A stretch of DNA of 64,000 nt, taken from contig JAWXUP010000002.1 in NCBI GenBank assembly GCA_044426345.1, positions 43,679 through 107,678 on the forward strand, read 5' to 3'. Under the pieces are notes generated by a model that was not told the DNA's origin, did not search any database, and worked only from the letters and a program-made list of their open reading frames with translations. Shown here piece by piece: positions 50,837-60,434 of the stretch (position 1 is its first letter; every line of letters begins with the position of its first letter). The position numbers were made by a program, and so were the translations under genes. This DNA comes from CAYJLC01 sp044426345 (GTDB lineage: Bacteria; Bacillota; Clostridia; Oscillospirales; Butyricicoccaceae).

Positions 50837-52045
50837 ATGACTTATAACAAAAAAAGCGTAGAAGACATTGACGTAAAAGGTAAAAAAATTATTGCACGTT
50901 GTGATTTCAACGTACCACAAGATGCCGATCTTAACATCACAGATGATAAAAGAATCACAGCATCTCTTCCAACAATTAAATATTTAATCGAACAAGGTGC
51001 AGCTGTTGTACTATGTTCACACTTAGGTCGTCCAAAAGGCGAAGCTAATCCAAAATATTCTTTAGCACCTGTTGCAAAAAGATTATCAGAACTTCTAGGA
51101 CAAGAAGTAGCTCTAGCTGCTGACGTTATTGGCGAAGATGCTAAAGCAAAAGCTGCGGCACTAAAAGCAGGCGAAGTTATGTTACTTGAAAACGTTCGTT
51201 TCCACAAAGAAGAAGATGGCAAAGATGAAGTTGCTAAAGAAGCTTATGCAAAAGAACTTGCAGCTTTAGTTGGCGAAGATGGTATCTATGTAAACGATGC
51301 TTTCGGTACTGCTCACCGTTCTCACGCATCTACTGCTGTATTATCTAAATTCTTACCAGCTGTTTGTGGTAAATTAATTCAAAAAGAACTTGAAATTATG
51401 GGTGGCGCTTTAGAAGCTCCAGTTCGTCCATTCGTTTCAATCTTAGGTGGCGCTAAAGTTTCAGACAAAATCGGCGTTATCACAAATCTTATAGAAAAAT
51501 GTGACACAATCGTTATCGGTGGTGCTATGGCTTATACTTTCGCAAAAGCTGCTGGTGCTGAAATCGGTAAATCTCGTTGTGAAGAAGATAAATTAGATCT
51601 TGCAAAATCAATCGTAGAAAAAGCTCAAGCTAAAGGCGTTAAATTATTACTTCCTGTAGACTCTGCTTGTGCTGCTGACTTTGCAGACGTTGCTCCTACA
51701 ATGTGCGAAACTAATGCAATCCCAGCAGAATTAATGGGCCTTGATATCGGACCAAAAGCTATTGCTGAATACTGTCAAGCTGTTGCAGATGCTGGTACTG
51801 TTGTATGGAACGGACCTATGGGCGTTTTCGAATTCGAAAACTACGCTGCAGGTACAAAATCAGTTGCTGAAGCTATCGCAAACTCAAATGCTATTTCAAT
51901 CATCGGTGGTGGTGACTCTGCTGCAGCTGTTGAAATCTTAGGTTTTGCTGATAAAATGACTCACATCTCAACTGGTGGTGGTGCATCTTTAGAATTCTTA
52001 GAAGGCTTAGAACTTCCAGGTATTGCTTGTCTACTTGACAAATAA
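50837..52045 (+). CDS. pgk: Phosphoglycerate kinase
   Basis: 402 residues. N-terminal substrate domain (RCDFNVP, SHLGRPKGE, LLENVRFHKEE) and C-terminal nucleotide domain (SILGGAKVSDKIGVI, WNGPMGVFE, STGGGASLEFLEG). Glycolytic ATP-forming step. First gene of pgk-tpiA-gpmI-eno; gap is not in the window. ATG 50837 follows ACGGAGG. Confidence 0.97.
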   Translation: MTYNKKSVEDIDVKGKKIIARCDFNVPQDADLNITDDKRITASLPTIKYLIEQGAAVVLCSHLGRPKGEANPKYSLAPVAKRLSELLGQEVALAADVIGEDAKAKAAALKAGEVMLLENVRFHKEEDGKDEVAKEAYAKELAALVGEDGIYVNDAFGTAHRSHASTAVLSKFLPAVCGKLIQKELEIMGGALEAPVRPFVSILGGAKVSDKIGVITNLIEKCDTIVIGGAMAYTFAKAAGAEIGKSRCEEDKLDLAKSIVEKAQAKGVKLLLPVDSACAADFADVAPTMCETNAIPAELMGLDIGPKAIAEYCQAVADAGTVVWNGPMGVFEFENYAAGTKSVAEAIANSNAISIIGGGDSAAAVEILGFADKMTHISTGGGASLEFLEGLELPGIACLLDK

Positions 52046-52075
52046 GTAAAAAGTGTTAAAAATAAGTAAAAAAGG

Positions 52076-52104
52076 TTGAAATATGCCTTTGAAAATGTTA
52101 TAAT
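52076..52104 (+). promoter_or_regulatory. Internal promoter before tpiA
   Basis: TTGAAA, 17-base spacer, TATAAT in the pgk-tpiA gap. Confidence 0.6.
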
Positions 52105-52148
52105 ATATAAAGATTTATAGATAATCTTGATGATAAAGGATGAAAATT

Positions 52149-52919
52149 ATGAATACTAGATACCGCAAAACTATTATTGCCGGAAACTGGAAAATGAATA
52201 AAACTCCTGCTGAGGCAAAATTATTAATCGAAGAATTAAAAGTAACAGTTGGCAAAGTGAAATTTTGCGATGTTGTTTTATGTGTACCTTTTGTTGACAT
52301 CCATGCAGCTGTTAAAGCAACTCGTGGAACAAAAATAGCTGTAGCTGCTCAAAATATGCATTTTGCAGAATCTGGAGCATATACTGGTGAAATTTCTGCA
52401 AAAATGTTAAAAGAAATTGGCGTTAAGTACGTTGTTTTAGGACATTCAGAACGTCGTCAATACTTTGGGGAAACAGATAAAACTGTAAATCTTAAAACAT
52501 TAGCCGCTTTAGAAGCTGGGCTTAAACCAATCGTTTGTATCGGTGAATCTTTAGAAGAAAGAGAACAAGGCATCGTTTTTGAAACAATTCGTCGCCAAGT
52601 TAAAATCGCTCTTTTAGGAGTTACTGAAGCACAAGTTAAAAAAGTAGTTGTAGCTTACGAACCAATCTGGGCAATCGGTACTGGTGTTACTGCAACATCA
52701 GAACAAGCACAGGAAGTTTGTGCTGCTGTTCGTGAAGTTTTACGTGAACTTTATGGCGCAAGAACTGCTCGTGCAATCACTATTCAATATGGTGGTTCTA
52801 TGAACGCTAAAAATGCTGTTGAATTATTAGGTAAAGCTGATATCGATGGCGGACTTATCGGTGGTGCATCACTTAAATGTGAAGATTTCACTGCTGTAAT
52901 CAACGGAGCTAATCAATAA
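52149..52919 (+). CDS. tpiA: Triosephosphate isomerase
   Basis: 256 residues, TIM barrel. AGNWKMN (Lys), GHSERRQYFGE (His) and AYEPIWAIGTG (Glu) are the catalytic motifs. Interconverts the triose phosphates. I chose ATG 52149, eight bases after AAAGGA; an ATG three codons earlier overlaps that site. Confidence 0.97.
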   Translation: MNTRYRKTIIAGNWKMNKTPAEAKLLIEELKVTVGKVKFCDVVLCVPFVDIHAAVKATRGTKIAVAAQNMHFAESGAYTGEISAKMLKEIGVKYVVLGHSERRQYFGETDKTVNLKTLAALEAGLKPIVCIGESLEEREQGIVFETIRRQVKIALLGVTEAQVKKVVVAYEPIWAIGTGVTATSEQAQEVCAAVREVLRELYGARTARAITIQYGGSMNAKNAVELLGKADIDGGLIGGASLKCEDFTAVINGANQ

Positions 52920-52943
52920 AAATAAGAAACCAAAGGAGATAAT

Positions 52944-54455
52944 ATGAAAAATCCTTTAGCTTTAATTATCCTTGATGGATACGGAGAAGCGGCTGATACT
53001 GACAGAAATGCCGTATCAAAAGCGAACACTCCAAACCTTGATAAAATACGCGCAGAACACAGTGTTTGTACATTGAAATGTTCTGGTTTAGACGTTGGTC
53101 TTCCAGATGGTCAAATGGGCAACTCTGAAGTTGGACATACAAATATCGGCGCTGGTCGTATAGTATATCAAGAACTTACTAGAATTACAAAAGGTATTAA
53201 AGATGGCGATTTCTTTGAAAATGCCGATCTTTTATCTGCAGTAAATCACGCTAAAAACAACGACACAGCACTTCACATTTTTGGATTACTTTCAAATGGT
53301 GGTGTGCATAGTCATACTGAACATCTATTTGCATTGTTAGAACTTGCAAAAAGAAATGGTCTTACAAAAGTTTATCTTCACGGATTTATGGACGGACGTG
53401 ACACTCCTCCAGCATCTGGTATCGACTTCGTAAAAGAAACTGAAGCAAAAATCGCTGAAATCGGCGTTGGTGCGATAGCGACTCTTTCGGGTAGATACTA
53501 TGCAATGGATCGTGATGCAAGATGGGACAGAGTTGAAAAAGCTTACAACGCTTTAGTTTTAGGACAAGGCGAAAAAGGCGATAGCGCTGTTTCTGTTATG
53601 GAACAAAGCTATGCAAACGGTCTTACTGATGAATTTATTTTACCAACTATCATTTGCGAAGATGGTATTATAAACTCAAACGATGCTGTTATTTTTGCAA
53701 ACTTTAGACCAGATAGAGCGAGAGAAATTACTCGTACTTTAGTAGATCCTAACTTTGATGGTTTCCAAAGACAAAAAACTGTAGAGCTTAAATATGTGTG
53801 TTTCACTCAATATGATGCATCTATGCCAAATGTTTCTGTTGCTTTTAAACCACAATCTCTTGCAAATACTTTCGGCGAATATATCTCTGATTTAGGCTTA
53901 ACTCAACTTAGAATTGCCGAAACAGAAAAATATGCTCACGTTACTTTCTTCTTCAACGGTGGTGTTGAAAAAGTATACCCAGGTGAAGAAAGAGCACTTA
54001 TTAAATCTCCAGACGTTGCAACTTATGATTTACAACCAGAAATGAGCGCTGCTGAACTTACTGATAAAGTAATCGAAAACATCGAAAGCGGCAAATTCGA
54101 CGTTATAATCTTAAACTATGCAAACTGCGATATGGTAGGTCATACTGGTAATTTTGATGCGGCTGTAAAAGCTGTTGAAGCAGTTGACACACAAGTTGGA
54201 CGTGTTATAGAATCTTTAAATGCACACTGTGGTACAGCTTTAATCACTGCCGACCATGGTAATGCAGACCAAATGTTCGAAGCAGATGGTGTTTCTCCAT
54301 TTACAGCACATACAACAAACCCTGTAAGCTTAATGCTTGTTGGTTCAAGTGCAAAACTTGAAGACGGTAGCCTTTGTGATATCGCCCCAACTATGCTTGA
54401 ACTTTTAGGTCTTGCACAACCTGCTGAAATGACAGGAAAATCGCTTATTAAGTAA
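52944..54455 (+). CDS. gpmI: 2,3-bisphosphoglycerate-independent phosphoglycerate mutase
   Basis: 503 residues, alkaline-phosphatase-superfamily mutase using two Mn ions. Catalytic Ser in DGQMGNSEVGH (about 54-64). Also GRYYAMDRDARWDR, NFRPDRARE and TADHGNADQM. Manganese dependence fits a metal-regulated clostridial metabolism. Placed between tpiA and eno. Confidence 0.97.
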   Translation: MKNPLALIILDGYGEAADTDRNAVSKANTPNLDKIRAEHSVCTLKCSGLDVGLPDGQMGNSEVGHTNIGAGRIVYQELTRITKGIKDGDFFENADLLSAVNHAKNNDTALHIFGLLSNGGVHSHTEHLFALLELAKRNGLTKVYLHGFMDGRDTPPASGIDFVKETEAKIAEIGVGAIATLSGRYYAMDRDARWDRVEKAYNALVLGQGEKGDSAVSVMEQSYANGLTDEFILPTIICEDGIINSNDAVIFANFRPDRAREITRTLVDPNFDGFQRQKTVELKYVCFTQYDASMPNVSVAFKPQSLANTFGEYISDLGLTQLRIAETEKYAHVTFFFNGGVEKVYPGEERALIKSPDVATYDLQPEMSAAELTDKVIENIESGKFDVIILNYANCDMVGHTGNFDAAVKAVEAVDTQVGRVIESLNAHCGTALITADHGNADQMFEADGVSPFTAHTTNPVSLMLVGSSAKLEDGSLCDIAPTMLELLGLAQPAEMTGKSLIK

Positions 54456-54517
54456 AAATTTAGGGTTTAGACCCAAATTAAAGTTTATAAATATTATTTA
54501 TCTTAAAGGAGAAAATT

Positions 54518-55831
54518 ATGAAAACTTATATCGAAATCGTTGACGTAATCGGTCGCGAAATTATGGACTCTCGTGGTAACCCAACTGTAGAAGTTGAAGT
54601 TACTGTTGAATCTGACAACGGAATGTACATCGGCCGTGCTGCTGTTCCTTCTGGTGCTTCTACTGGTATCTTCGAAGCTTGCGAATTACGTGACGAAGAC
54701 AAATCTCGTTACATGGGCAAAGGCGTACTTAAAGCTGTTGACGCTGTTAACACTAAAATCGCTGAAGAATTAATCGGTATGAACGCTTTAGATCAAGTTG
54801 CTATCGACAAAGCTATGATCGCTTTAGACGGTACTCCAAACAAATCAAACTTAGGTGCTAATGCTATCCTTGGTGCTTCTATGGCTGCTGCTCGTGCTGC
54901 ATCTGAAGCTCTTGGTATCCCATTCTACGCATACATTGGTGGTTTCAACGCTAAAACTCTTCCAACTCCAATGATGAACATCTTAAACGGTGGTGCTCAC
55001 GCAACTAACAACGTTGATATCCAAGAATTTATGATTATGCCAGTTTCTGCTCCATCTTTCCGTGAAGCATTAAGAATGTGTGCTGAAGTATTCCACACAC
55101 TTAAAAAAGTTCTTAAAGAAAACGGCACTCCTGCTGCTGGTGTAGGTGACGAAGGCGGTTACGCTCCAAACCTTAAAAAAGACGAAGACGCTTTAAAAGT
55201 TATCGTTGCTGCTATCGAAGCTGCTGGTTTCGTACCAGGCGTTGACTTCAAAATCGCTATGGACGCTGCTGTATCTGAATGGTACGTTGCAGAAGAAGGC
55301 GTTTACAAATTACCAAAAGCTGGTAAAACTATGACTCGTAAACAAATGGTTAACATGTGGAAATCATTTGCTGACAAATACCCAATCATCTCTATGGAAG
55401 ACTGTATGGGCGAAGACGACTGGGAAGGCTGGGATATGCTTACTAAAGCTCTTGGCGATAAAGTACAACTTGTTGGTGATGACTTATTCGTAACTAACGT
55501 TGAACGTTTAGAAAAAGGTATCAAATTAGGCGTTGCAAACTCAATCCTAATCAAAGTTAACCAAATCGGTACTTTAACTGAAACTTTAGACGCTATCACA
55601 ATGGCTAACCGTGCAGGTTACACTGCAGTTGTATCTCACCGTTCTGGTGAAACAGAAGACACTACTATTGCTGACATCGCTGTTGCTTTAAACGCTGGTC
55701 AAATCAAAACTGGTGCTCCTTCTCGTACAGACCGTGTTGCTAAATACAACCAATTATTAAGAATCGAAGAAGAACTAGGCGAAGTTGCTCAATACTTAGG
55801 TAACGACTCTTTCTTCAACGTAAACAAATAA
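54518..55831 (+). CDS. eno: Enolase
   Basis: 437 residues. SGASTGIFEACELRD, GVGDEGGYAPN, the metal ligands in MEDCMGEDDWEGW and VGDDLFVTN, the catalytic Lys region ILIKVNQIGTL and SHRSGETEDTTIAD. Very strong codon bias (many GCT, GAA, AAC) in line with high expression. Last gene of the glycolytic run. Confidence 0.98.
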   Translation: MKTYIEIVDVIGREIMDSRGNPTVEVEVTVESDNGMYIGRAAVPSGASTGIFEACELRDEDKSRYMGKGVLKAVDAVNTKIAEELIGMNALDQVAIDKAMIALDGTPNKSNLGANAILGASMAAARAASEALGIPFYAYIGGFNAKTLPTPMMNILNGGAHATNNVDIQEFMIMPVSAPSFREALRMCAEVFHTLKKVLKENGTPAAGVGDEGGYAPNLKKDEDALKVIVAAIEAAGFVPGVDFKIAMDAAVSEWYVAEEGVYKLPKAGKTMTRKQMVNMWKSFADKYPIISMEDCMGEDDWEGWDMLTKALGDKVQLVGDDLFVTNVERLEKGIKLGVANSILIKVNQIGTLTETLDAITMANRAGYTAVVSHRSGETEDTTIADIAVALNAGQIKTGAPSRTDRVAKYNQLLRIEEELGEVAQYLGNDSFFNVNK

Positions 55832-55849
55832 TTTAATTTATTAAATTTT

Positions 55850-55881
55850 AAGCCGATGGATTATTTTCCGTCGGCTTTTTT
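55850..55881 (+). terminator. Terminator of eno
   Basis: AAGCCGATGG / CCGTCGGCTT (one G-U), 8-base loop, then TTTT. Confidence 0.9.
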
Positions 55882-56052
55882 GTGTTGTGTGGGACGGATA
55901 ATCGTTTAACGTATTTTGTGCAGATTTTTTTGACGGTGGTAGCAAGCCTCCTCCCTACGCTGAGAATTGTTTGTGTTTTACTGTAATAAAAGGCAAAATG
56001 AACAAAAATAGAGTGTGTAATTTACACAAATAGTAGAGCTTTTTTGCATTGA

Positions 56053-56081
56053 TTGACAAGGGATATTTTTTCTTGTATACT
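56053..56081 (+). promoter_or_regulatory. Promoter of the HIT gene pair
   Basis: TTGACA, 17-base spacer, TATACT. The frame of the first HIT gene stays open through this promoter, which argues for the internal ATG as start. Confidence 0.75.
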
Positions 56082-56112
56082 AGATTTAACAAGAAAAAAT
56101 GGGGGAAATAAA

Positions 56113-56538
56113 ATGGAAAATTGTATCTACTGTACAAAAAAAGAAATACGCGAAAGTTTAATGTTTAAAGTTTGTGATTTACCTTATAGTGAAGTGTTTT
56201 TGATGTGTGACCAGTGGCACCCAGGACGTTGTGTTGTAACATATTCTGGTGGACACGTTACTGAGTATTTTCATTTAACACCAGAACAAAATGCAGGTTA
56301 TTTTGCAGATGTTACTAAAGTAGCAAAAGCAATTGATGAAATTTATGCACCAGACAGAATTAATATTTTAAGCCATGGTGACAATATGAAACATCTTCAT
56401 ATGCACCTTTGTCCAAAAAGAAAAGACCAAGAAAGTTGGAGAAAAAGCTTTTTCGGATTATTCCCAGAGGCATTCTTAACTGATGAAGAGTATGCATCAG
56501 CAGTAGCAGCATTAAAAGCTAAATTAATTGAAGAATAA
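56113..56538 (+). CDS. HIT-family protein, first of a tandem pair
   Basis: 141 residues. HIT fold with the nucleotide-binding triad HLHMHLCPK (about 97-105) and an N-terminal CxxC (NCIYC) as in Zn-binding HIT proteins. Such proteins hydrolyse or bind nucleotides (Ap4A, AMP-conjugates). Closely related to the next gene. Start ATG 56113 after GGGGGAAA. Confidence 0.85.
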   Translation: MENCIYCTKKEIRESLMFKVCDLPYSEVFLMCDQWHPGRCVVTYSGGHVTEYFHLTPEQNAGYFADVTKVAKAIDEIYAPDRINILSHGDNMKHLHMHLCPKRKDQESWRKSFFGLFPEAFLTDEEYASAVAALKAKLIEE

Positions 56539-56564
56539 ACATAATATCGATTGGAGAATTTGTA

Positions 56565-56981
56565 ATGGAAAATTGTATTTATTGCACAAATATTGAAAAA
56601 CGCGATAGTTTAATGATTAAAGTTTGCGAACTACCTTACAGTGAAATCTTTTTCTTAAAAGACCAATGTCACGCTGGACGTTGTGTTGTATGCTTTAAAG
56701 GGCATAAAAAAGAATATTTTGAATTAACTCCAGAAGAAAATGCAGGTTACTTTGCTGAAGTTGCAAAAGTTGCAAAAGCGTTATACACAATTTACAGCCC
56801 TGACAAAATAAATTATTTAACTATGGGTGATGAAATGCCTCATATACATATTCATTTAGTGCCTAAATATAGAACACTTCCAAGCTGGAATGCTGCATTG
56901 AATTTATGTGAAAAAGCGTTTTTAACTGATGAAGAAAACGCACAAGCTGTTGCAAAAATTAAAGCAGAAATCGAAAAATAA
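56565..56981 (+). CDS. HIT-family protein, second of a tandem pair
   Basis: 138 residues, about half identical to the preceding protein along its whole length: same start MENCIYC, RDSLMIKVCELPYSEIFF, FELTPEENAGYF, and the triad HIHIHLVPK (about 94-102). Clearly a gene duplication. Operon with the first copy (26-base gap, GGAGAA). Substrate unknown. Confidence 0.85.
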   Translation: MENCIYCTNIEKRDSLMIKVCELPYSEIFFLKDQCHAGRCVVCFKGHKKEYFELTPEENAGYFAEVAKVAKALYTIYSPDKINYLTMGDEMPHIHIHLVPKYRTLPSWNAALNLCEKAFLTDEENAQAVAKIKAEIEK

Positions 56982-56987
56982 TTATGA

Positions 56988-57021
56988 AAACTCTACCTGT
57001 TAAAAAGGGTAGAGTTTTTTT
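56988..57021 (+). terminator. Terminator of the HIT pair
   Basis: AAACTCTACC / GGTAGAGTTT, 10-base loop, then TTTT. Confidence 0.88.
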
Positions 57022-57046
57022 CTGAATAATAATTTTAAATTTACTA

Positions 57047-57075
57047 TTGACAAATGCTCAAAAATATGTTTTAAT
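57047..57075 (+). promoter_or_regulatory. Promoter of the trp operon
   Basis: TTGACA, 17-base spacer, TTTAAT, directly before the T-box leader. Confidence 0.65.
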
Positions 57076-57094
57076 CTAATAAAGTAATAAAATA

Positions 57095-57367
57095 TAAACC
57101 GCTGATGTGGGGATAAAAATAGTTGTGCATACACAGAGAGTTTGGCATTTGCTGAGAGCCAAGTTAAACGCAGATTATTAAATGGGCCACTGAGGGCATA
57201 GTCAAAGGCGAAAGCCGAGTACTCTATGACGTGAAATGCATACGTTAGTTGCAAGAAGTTTGTTAGAACTTTGTAAAAGTGCGTAAGTTTACTTACGAAT
57301 CAAGGTGGTACCACGGAATATATATCCGTCCTTGGCGATGATTTTCATCGTCAAGGGCGTTTTTTTT
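57095..57367 (+). promoter_or_regulatory. T-box riboswitch of the trp operon
   Basis: The T-box core AAGGTGGTACCACGG lies at 57302-57316. It is followed by the terminator CGTCCTTGGCGATGA / TCATCGTCAAGGGCG and eight T (to 57367). Stem I with its GAGAG and GCTGAGAG conserved blocks precedes it. A TGG at 57183-57185, in the 3' side of stem I, is a candidate Trp specifier codon. Uncharged tRNA-Trp would stabilise the antiterminator and switch the operon on. Confidence 0.9.
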
Positions 57368-57385
57368 ATTTTTAGGAGGAAATAT

Positions 57386-58852
57386 ATGATTACGAAAACT
57401 TTAGAACAAGTAAAAGAGCTAAGTCGAGGCTACAAAAGAGTACCTTTAACGCTAGAACTTTTCTCAGACACGTTAACACCAATTATGGTTATTAAACGAT
57501 TAAAAAAAATAAGTAGACACGTTTTTATGCTAGAAAGTGCCGAAAATAATAAAAAATGGGGCAGATACACATTTTTAGGGTTTGATCCATCGCTTGAGCT
57601 TACTTGTCAAAATGGTGAACTTACTATAAATAGTGCAACAACAATTACGAGCAAGGTAACTCACCCAGCCGATACAATTCGTCAGATAATAGAAGAAAAC
57701 CGTGCGCCAATTTTACCCGATATGCCTTCGTTTTGTGGTGGTTTAGTAGGATTTTTCTCGTATGAATATATAAAATATAGCGAACCTACGCTAAAACTTG
57801 ATGCAAAAGACGAAGAAAGCTTTAAAGATGTTGATTTAATGCTTTTCGACAAAGTTATCGCTTTTGACAATTACCGTCAAAAAGTAGTGCTTATCGTGAA
57901 TATTAAAACCGATGACATTGAAACTGCGTATAATAAAGGCAAAATGGAGCTTGAAAATATAAAAAATCTAATAACTAACGGAGAAATGATAGAAAATCAA
58001 CCACTAACGCTTAAAAGTGATATAAAACAGCTGTTTAATAAAGACCAATTTTGCGATATGGTGGCAAAAGCGAAAGATTATATTTATGAGGGCGATATTT
58101 TCCAAGTAGTGCTTTCAAACCGTCTTGAGGCTGAAATCGAAGGTAGCTTGCTTGATACATATCGAGTACTTAGAACGTCAAACCCATCGCCATATATGTT
58201 CTATTTCTCAAGCGACGACGTAGAAATCGCCGGTGCATCGCCAGAAACACTCGTGAAACTTGAAAACACCACGCTACATACGTTCCCATTAGCCGGAACA
58301 AAACCTCGTGGAGCGACCGATGAGGAAGATTTAGCCTACGAACGTGAACTTTTATCGGACGAAAAAGAAATCGCAGAGCATAATATGTTGGTTGATTTAG
58401 GCAGAAATGATATTGGTAGAATTAGCAAAATCGGAACGGTAGAAGTTGAAAAATATATGCAAATTGAGAGATATTCTCACGTTATGCACATCGGTTCTAC
58501 CGTTACAGGGCAAATTTTAGATGAAAAAGATGCACTTGATGCCGTTGATGCTATACTACCTGCTGGAACGCTTTCAGGAGCACCTAAAATTCGTGCTTGC
58601 GAAATTATAAATGAGCTTGAAGACAACAAACGTGGCATATATGGTGGCGCTATTGGATATATTGATTTTAGTGGGAATTTAGATACTTGTATCGCAATTC
58701 GTCTTGCTTTTACAAAAAACGGTAAAGTTTTCGTGCGTTCTGGTGCTGGAATTGTCGCAGATAGCGTTGCAGAGTCAGAATATCAAGAATGTATCAACAA
58801 GGCACAAGCAGTAGTTTCGGCATTAAAATTAGCCGAAGGAGGTATAAAATGA
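57386..58852 (+). CDS. trpE: Anthranilate synthase component I
   Basis: 488 residues, chorismate-binding enzyme. PLTLELFSDTLTP and LLESAENNKKWGRYTF give the N-terminal tryptophan-feedback region with a variant of the LLES motif. The C-terminus has SPSPYMFYFSS-like NPSPYM, GASPETLVKLE, LPAGTLSGAPK and RSGAGIVADS. Makes anthranilate with TrpG. ATG 57386 follows AGGAGG. Overlaps trpG by four bases. Confidence 0.97.
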   Translation: MITKTLEQVKELSRGYKRVPLTLELFSDTLTPIMVIKRLKKISRHVFMLESAENNKKWGRYTFLGFDPSLELTCQNGELTINSATTITSKVTHPADTIRQIIEENRAPILPDMPSFCGGLVGFFSYEYIKYSEPTLKLDAKDEESFKDVDLMLFDKVIAFDNYRQKVVLIVNIKTDDIETAYNKGKMELENIKNLITNGEMIENQPLTLKSDIKQLFNKDQFCDMVAKAKDYIYEGDIFQVVLSNRLEAEIEGSLLDTYRVLRTSNPSPYMFYFSSDDVEIAGASPETLVKLENTTLHTFPLAGTKPRGATDEEDLAYERELLSDEKEIAEHNMLVDLGRNDIGRISKIGTVEVEKYMQIERYSHVMHIGSTVTGQILDEKDALDAVDAILPAGTLSGAPKIRACEIINELEDNKRGIYGGAIGYIDFSGNLDTCIAIRLAFTKNGKVFVRSGAGIVADSVAESEYQECINKAQAVVSALKLAEGGIK

Positions 58853-59418
58853 TTTTACTTATAGATAATTACGACAGTTTTTCTTACAACGTATATCAAC
58901 TTATTGGCTCGTTTAGACCAGATATAAAAGTTGTGCGAAATGATGAAATGACAGTCGATGAAATAGCACAAGAAAATTTTGATGCAATATTTTTATCACC
59001 AGGACCAAAACACCCAAAAGATGCTGGTGTATGCATAGAAGTTGTGCAAAAGTTGGGTGGAAAAGTTCAAATTTTCGGAATTTGCTTAGGACATCAAGCG
59101 ATTTGCGAGGCTTACGGTGGCGTGGTTTCATATGCAAGTAAACTAATGCACGGAAAAACGTCAAAAGCGACGCTAGATAATTCGGCTAAAATCTTCGCTA
59201 ATATGGACAGTACTATGACGGTAGCACGTTATCATTCGCTGTCAGCAATGCGAGATGAAATGCCAGATTGCTTGCAAATTATAGCTGAAAGTGATGATGG
59301 CGACATTATGGCGATAAAACACAAAGAATATGAGGTTTATGGAGTACAATTTCATCCTGAAAGCGTACTTACACCTGAAGGACACAAGATAGTAAAAAAC
59401 TTTTTGGAGGGAATTTAA
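58849..59418 (+). CDS. trpG: Anthranilate synthase component II (glutamine amidotransferase)
   Basis: 189 residues, class I amidotransferase. LLIDNYDSFSYNVYQL at the start, nucleophile in GICLGHQAI (about 79-87) and VQFHPESVLTPEG (about 168-180). In many species it also serves folate synthesis; here it lies strictly within trp. AAGGAGGT upstream of the ATG. Confidence 0.97.
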   Translation: MILLIDNYDSFSYNVYQLIGSFRPDIKVVRNDEMTVDEIAQENFDAIFLSPGPKHPKDAGVCIEVVQKLGGKVQIFGICLGHQAICEAYGGVVSYASKLMHGKTSKATLDNSAKIFANMDSTMTVARYHSLSAMRDEMPDCLQIIAESDDGDIMAIKHKEYEVYGVQFHPESVLTPEGHKIVKNFLEGI

Positions 59419-60429
59419 ATGATTAAAGAGGCTATTATAAAGCTAAGTCAAAAGCAAAATTTAAGTTTTGACGTTGCAAAAGAAGTTATGAATGAAATTA
59501 TGAGTGGTATGGCGAGTGACATTCAAATCAGCTCGTATCTTACAGCTCTTGCGATAAAAGGTGAAACTATAGACGAAATTACAGCCTCTGCAGCTGGTAT
59601 GCGTGAACACTGCGTAAAACTTTTGCACGATATGGAAGTTCTAGAAATCGTAGGAACTGGTGGAGACCATTCAAATTCGTTTAATATTTCTACAACTTCG
59701 GCGCTAGTTATCGCAGCTGGTGGCGTTCCAATTGCAAAACATGGCAACCGTGCAGCGTCTAGTAAATGTGGTTCGGCAGATGTACTTGAGGCGCTTGGAG
59801 TAAATATTACAATTTCGCAAGCAAAGAGCGCAAAACTGCTAAATGACATCGGAATTTGCTTTTTATTTGCTCAAAAATACCATTTAGCAATGAAATATGT
59901 TGCAAATGTACGTCGTGAGCTTGGAATTAGAACGGTTTTCAATATTTTAGGTCCACTATCAAATCCAGCTGGTGCAAATATGCAAGTTATGGGAGTGTAT
60001 GACGAGGCACTTGTAGAACCACTTGCAAAAGTACTTTGTAATTTGGGTGTGCATAACGCGATGGTCGTTTACGGTCAAGATAAATTGGACGAAATTTCTG
60101 TTTGCGATAAAACTACCGTGTGCGAAATAGTGAACGGTTACTACAGAACATACGAAATTTGTCCAGAAGATTTTGGCTTTGAGCGTGCAGATAAAAGCGA
60201 GCTTGTCGGTGGAAATCCAGAGGAAAATGCACAAATTACGTTTAGTATTTTAAAAGGTGAACAAGGTGCAAGAAGAAACGCAGTTTGCTTAAATGCAGGC
60301 GCTGGACTTTTTGTTGCAAAAAAAGCATCATCACTTGTTGAAGGTGTAAAACTTGCTGAAAAGCTTATTGATGACGGTTTAGCGTTAGAAAAACTAGAGC
60401 AATTTGTAAAATTTTCGAACGAGGAGTAA
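59419..60429 (+). CDS. trpD: Anthranilate phosphoribosyltransferase
   Basis: 336 residues. GTGGDHSNSFNISTTSA (PRPP loop, about 75-91; the usual GTGGD-G is GTGGD-H here), KHGNRAASSKCGSADVLEALG and RTVFNILGPLSNPA. Its ATG directly abuts the trpG stop, so translation is coupled. Confidence 0.95.
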   Translation: MIKEAIIKLSQKQNLSFDVAKEVMNEIMSGMASDIQISSYLTALAIKGETIDEITASAAGMREHCVKLLHDMEVLEIVGTGGDHSNSFNISTTSALVIAAGGVPIAKHGNRAASSKCGSADVLEALGVNITISQAKSAKLLNDIGICFLFAQKYHLAMKYVANVRRELGIRTVFNILGPLSNPAGANMQVMGVYDEALVEPLAKVLCNLGVHNAMVVYGQDKLDEISVCDKTTVCEIVNGYYRTYEICPEDFGFERADKSELVGGNPEENAQITFSILKGEQGARRNAVCLNAGAGLFVAKKASSLVEGVKLAEKLIDDGLALEKLEQFVKFSNEE

Positions 60430-60434
60430 AAAAT

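Noticed and set aside
57305..57385. 27-codon N-terminal extension of trpE
   Set aside because: It lies in the T-box antiterminator and terminator; the real start has AGGAGG and comes after the terminator.
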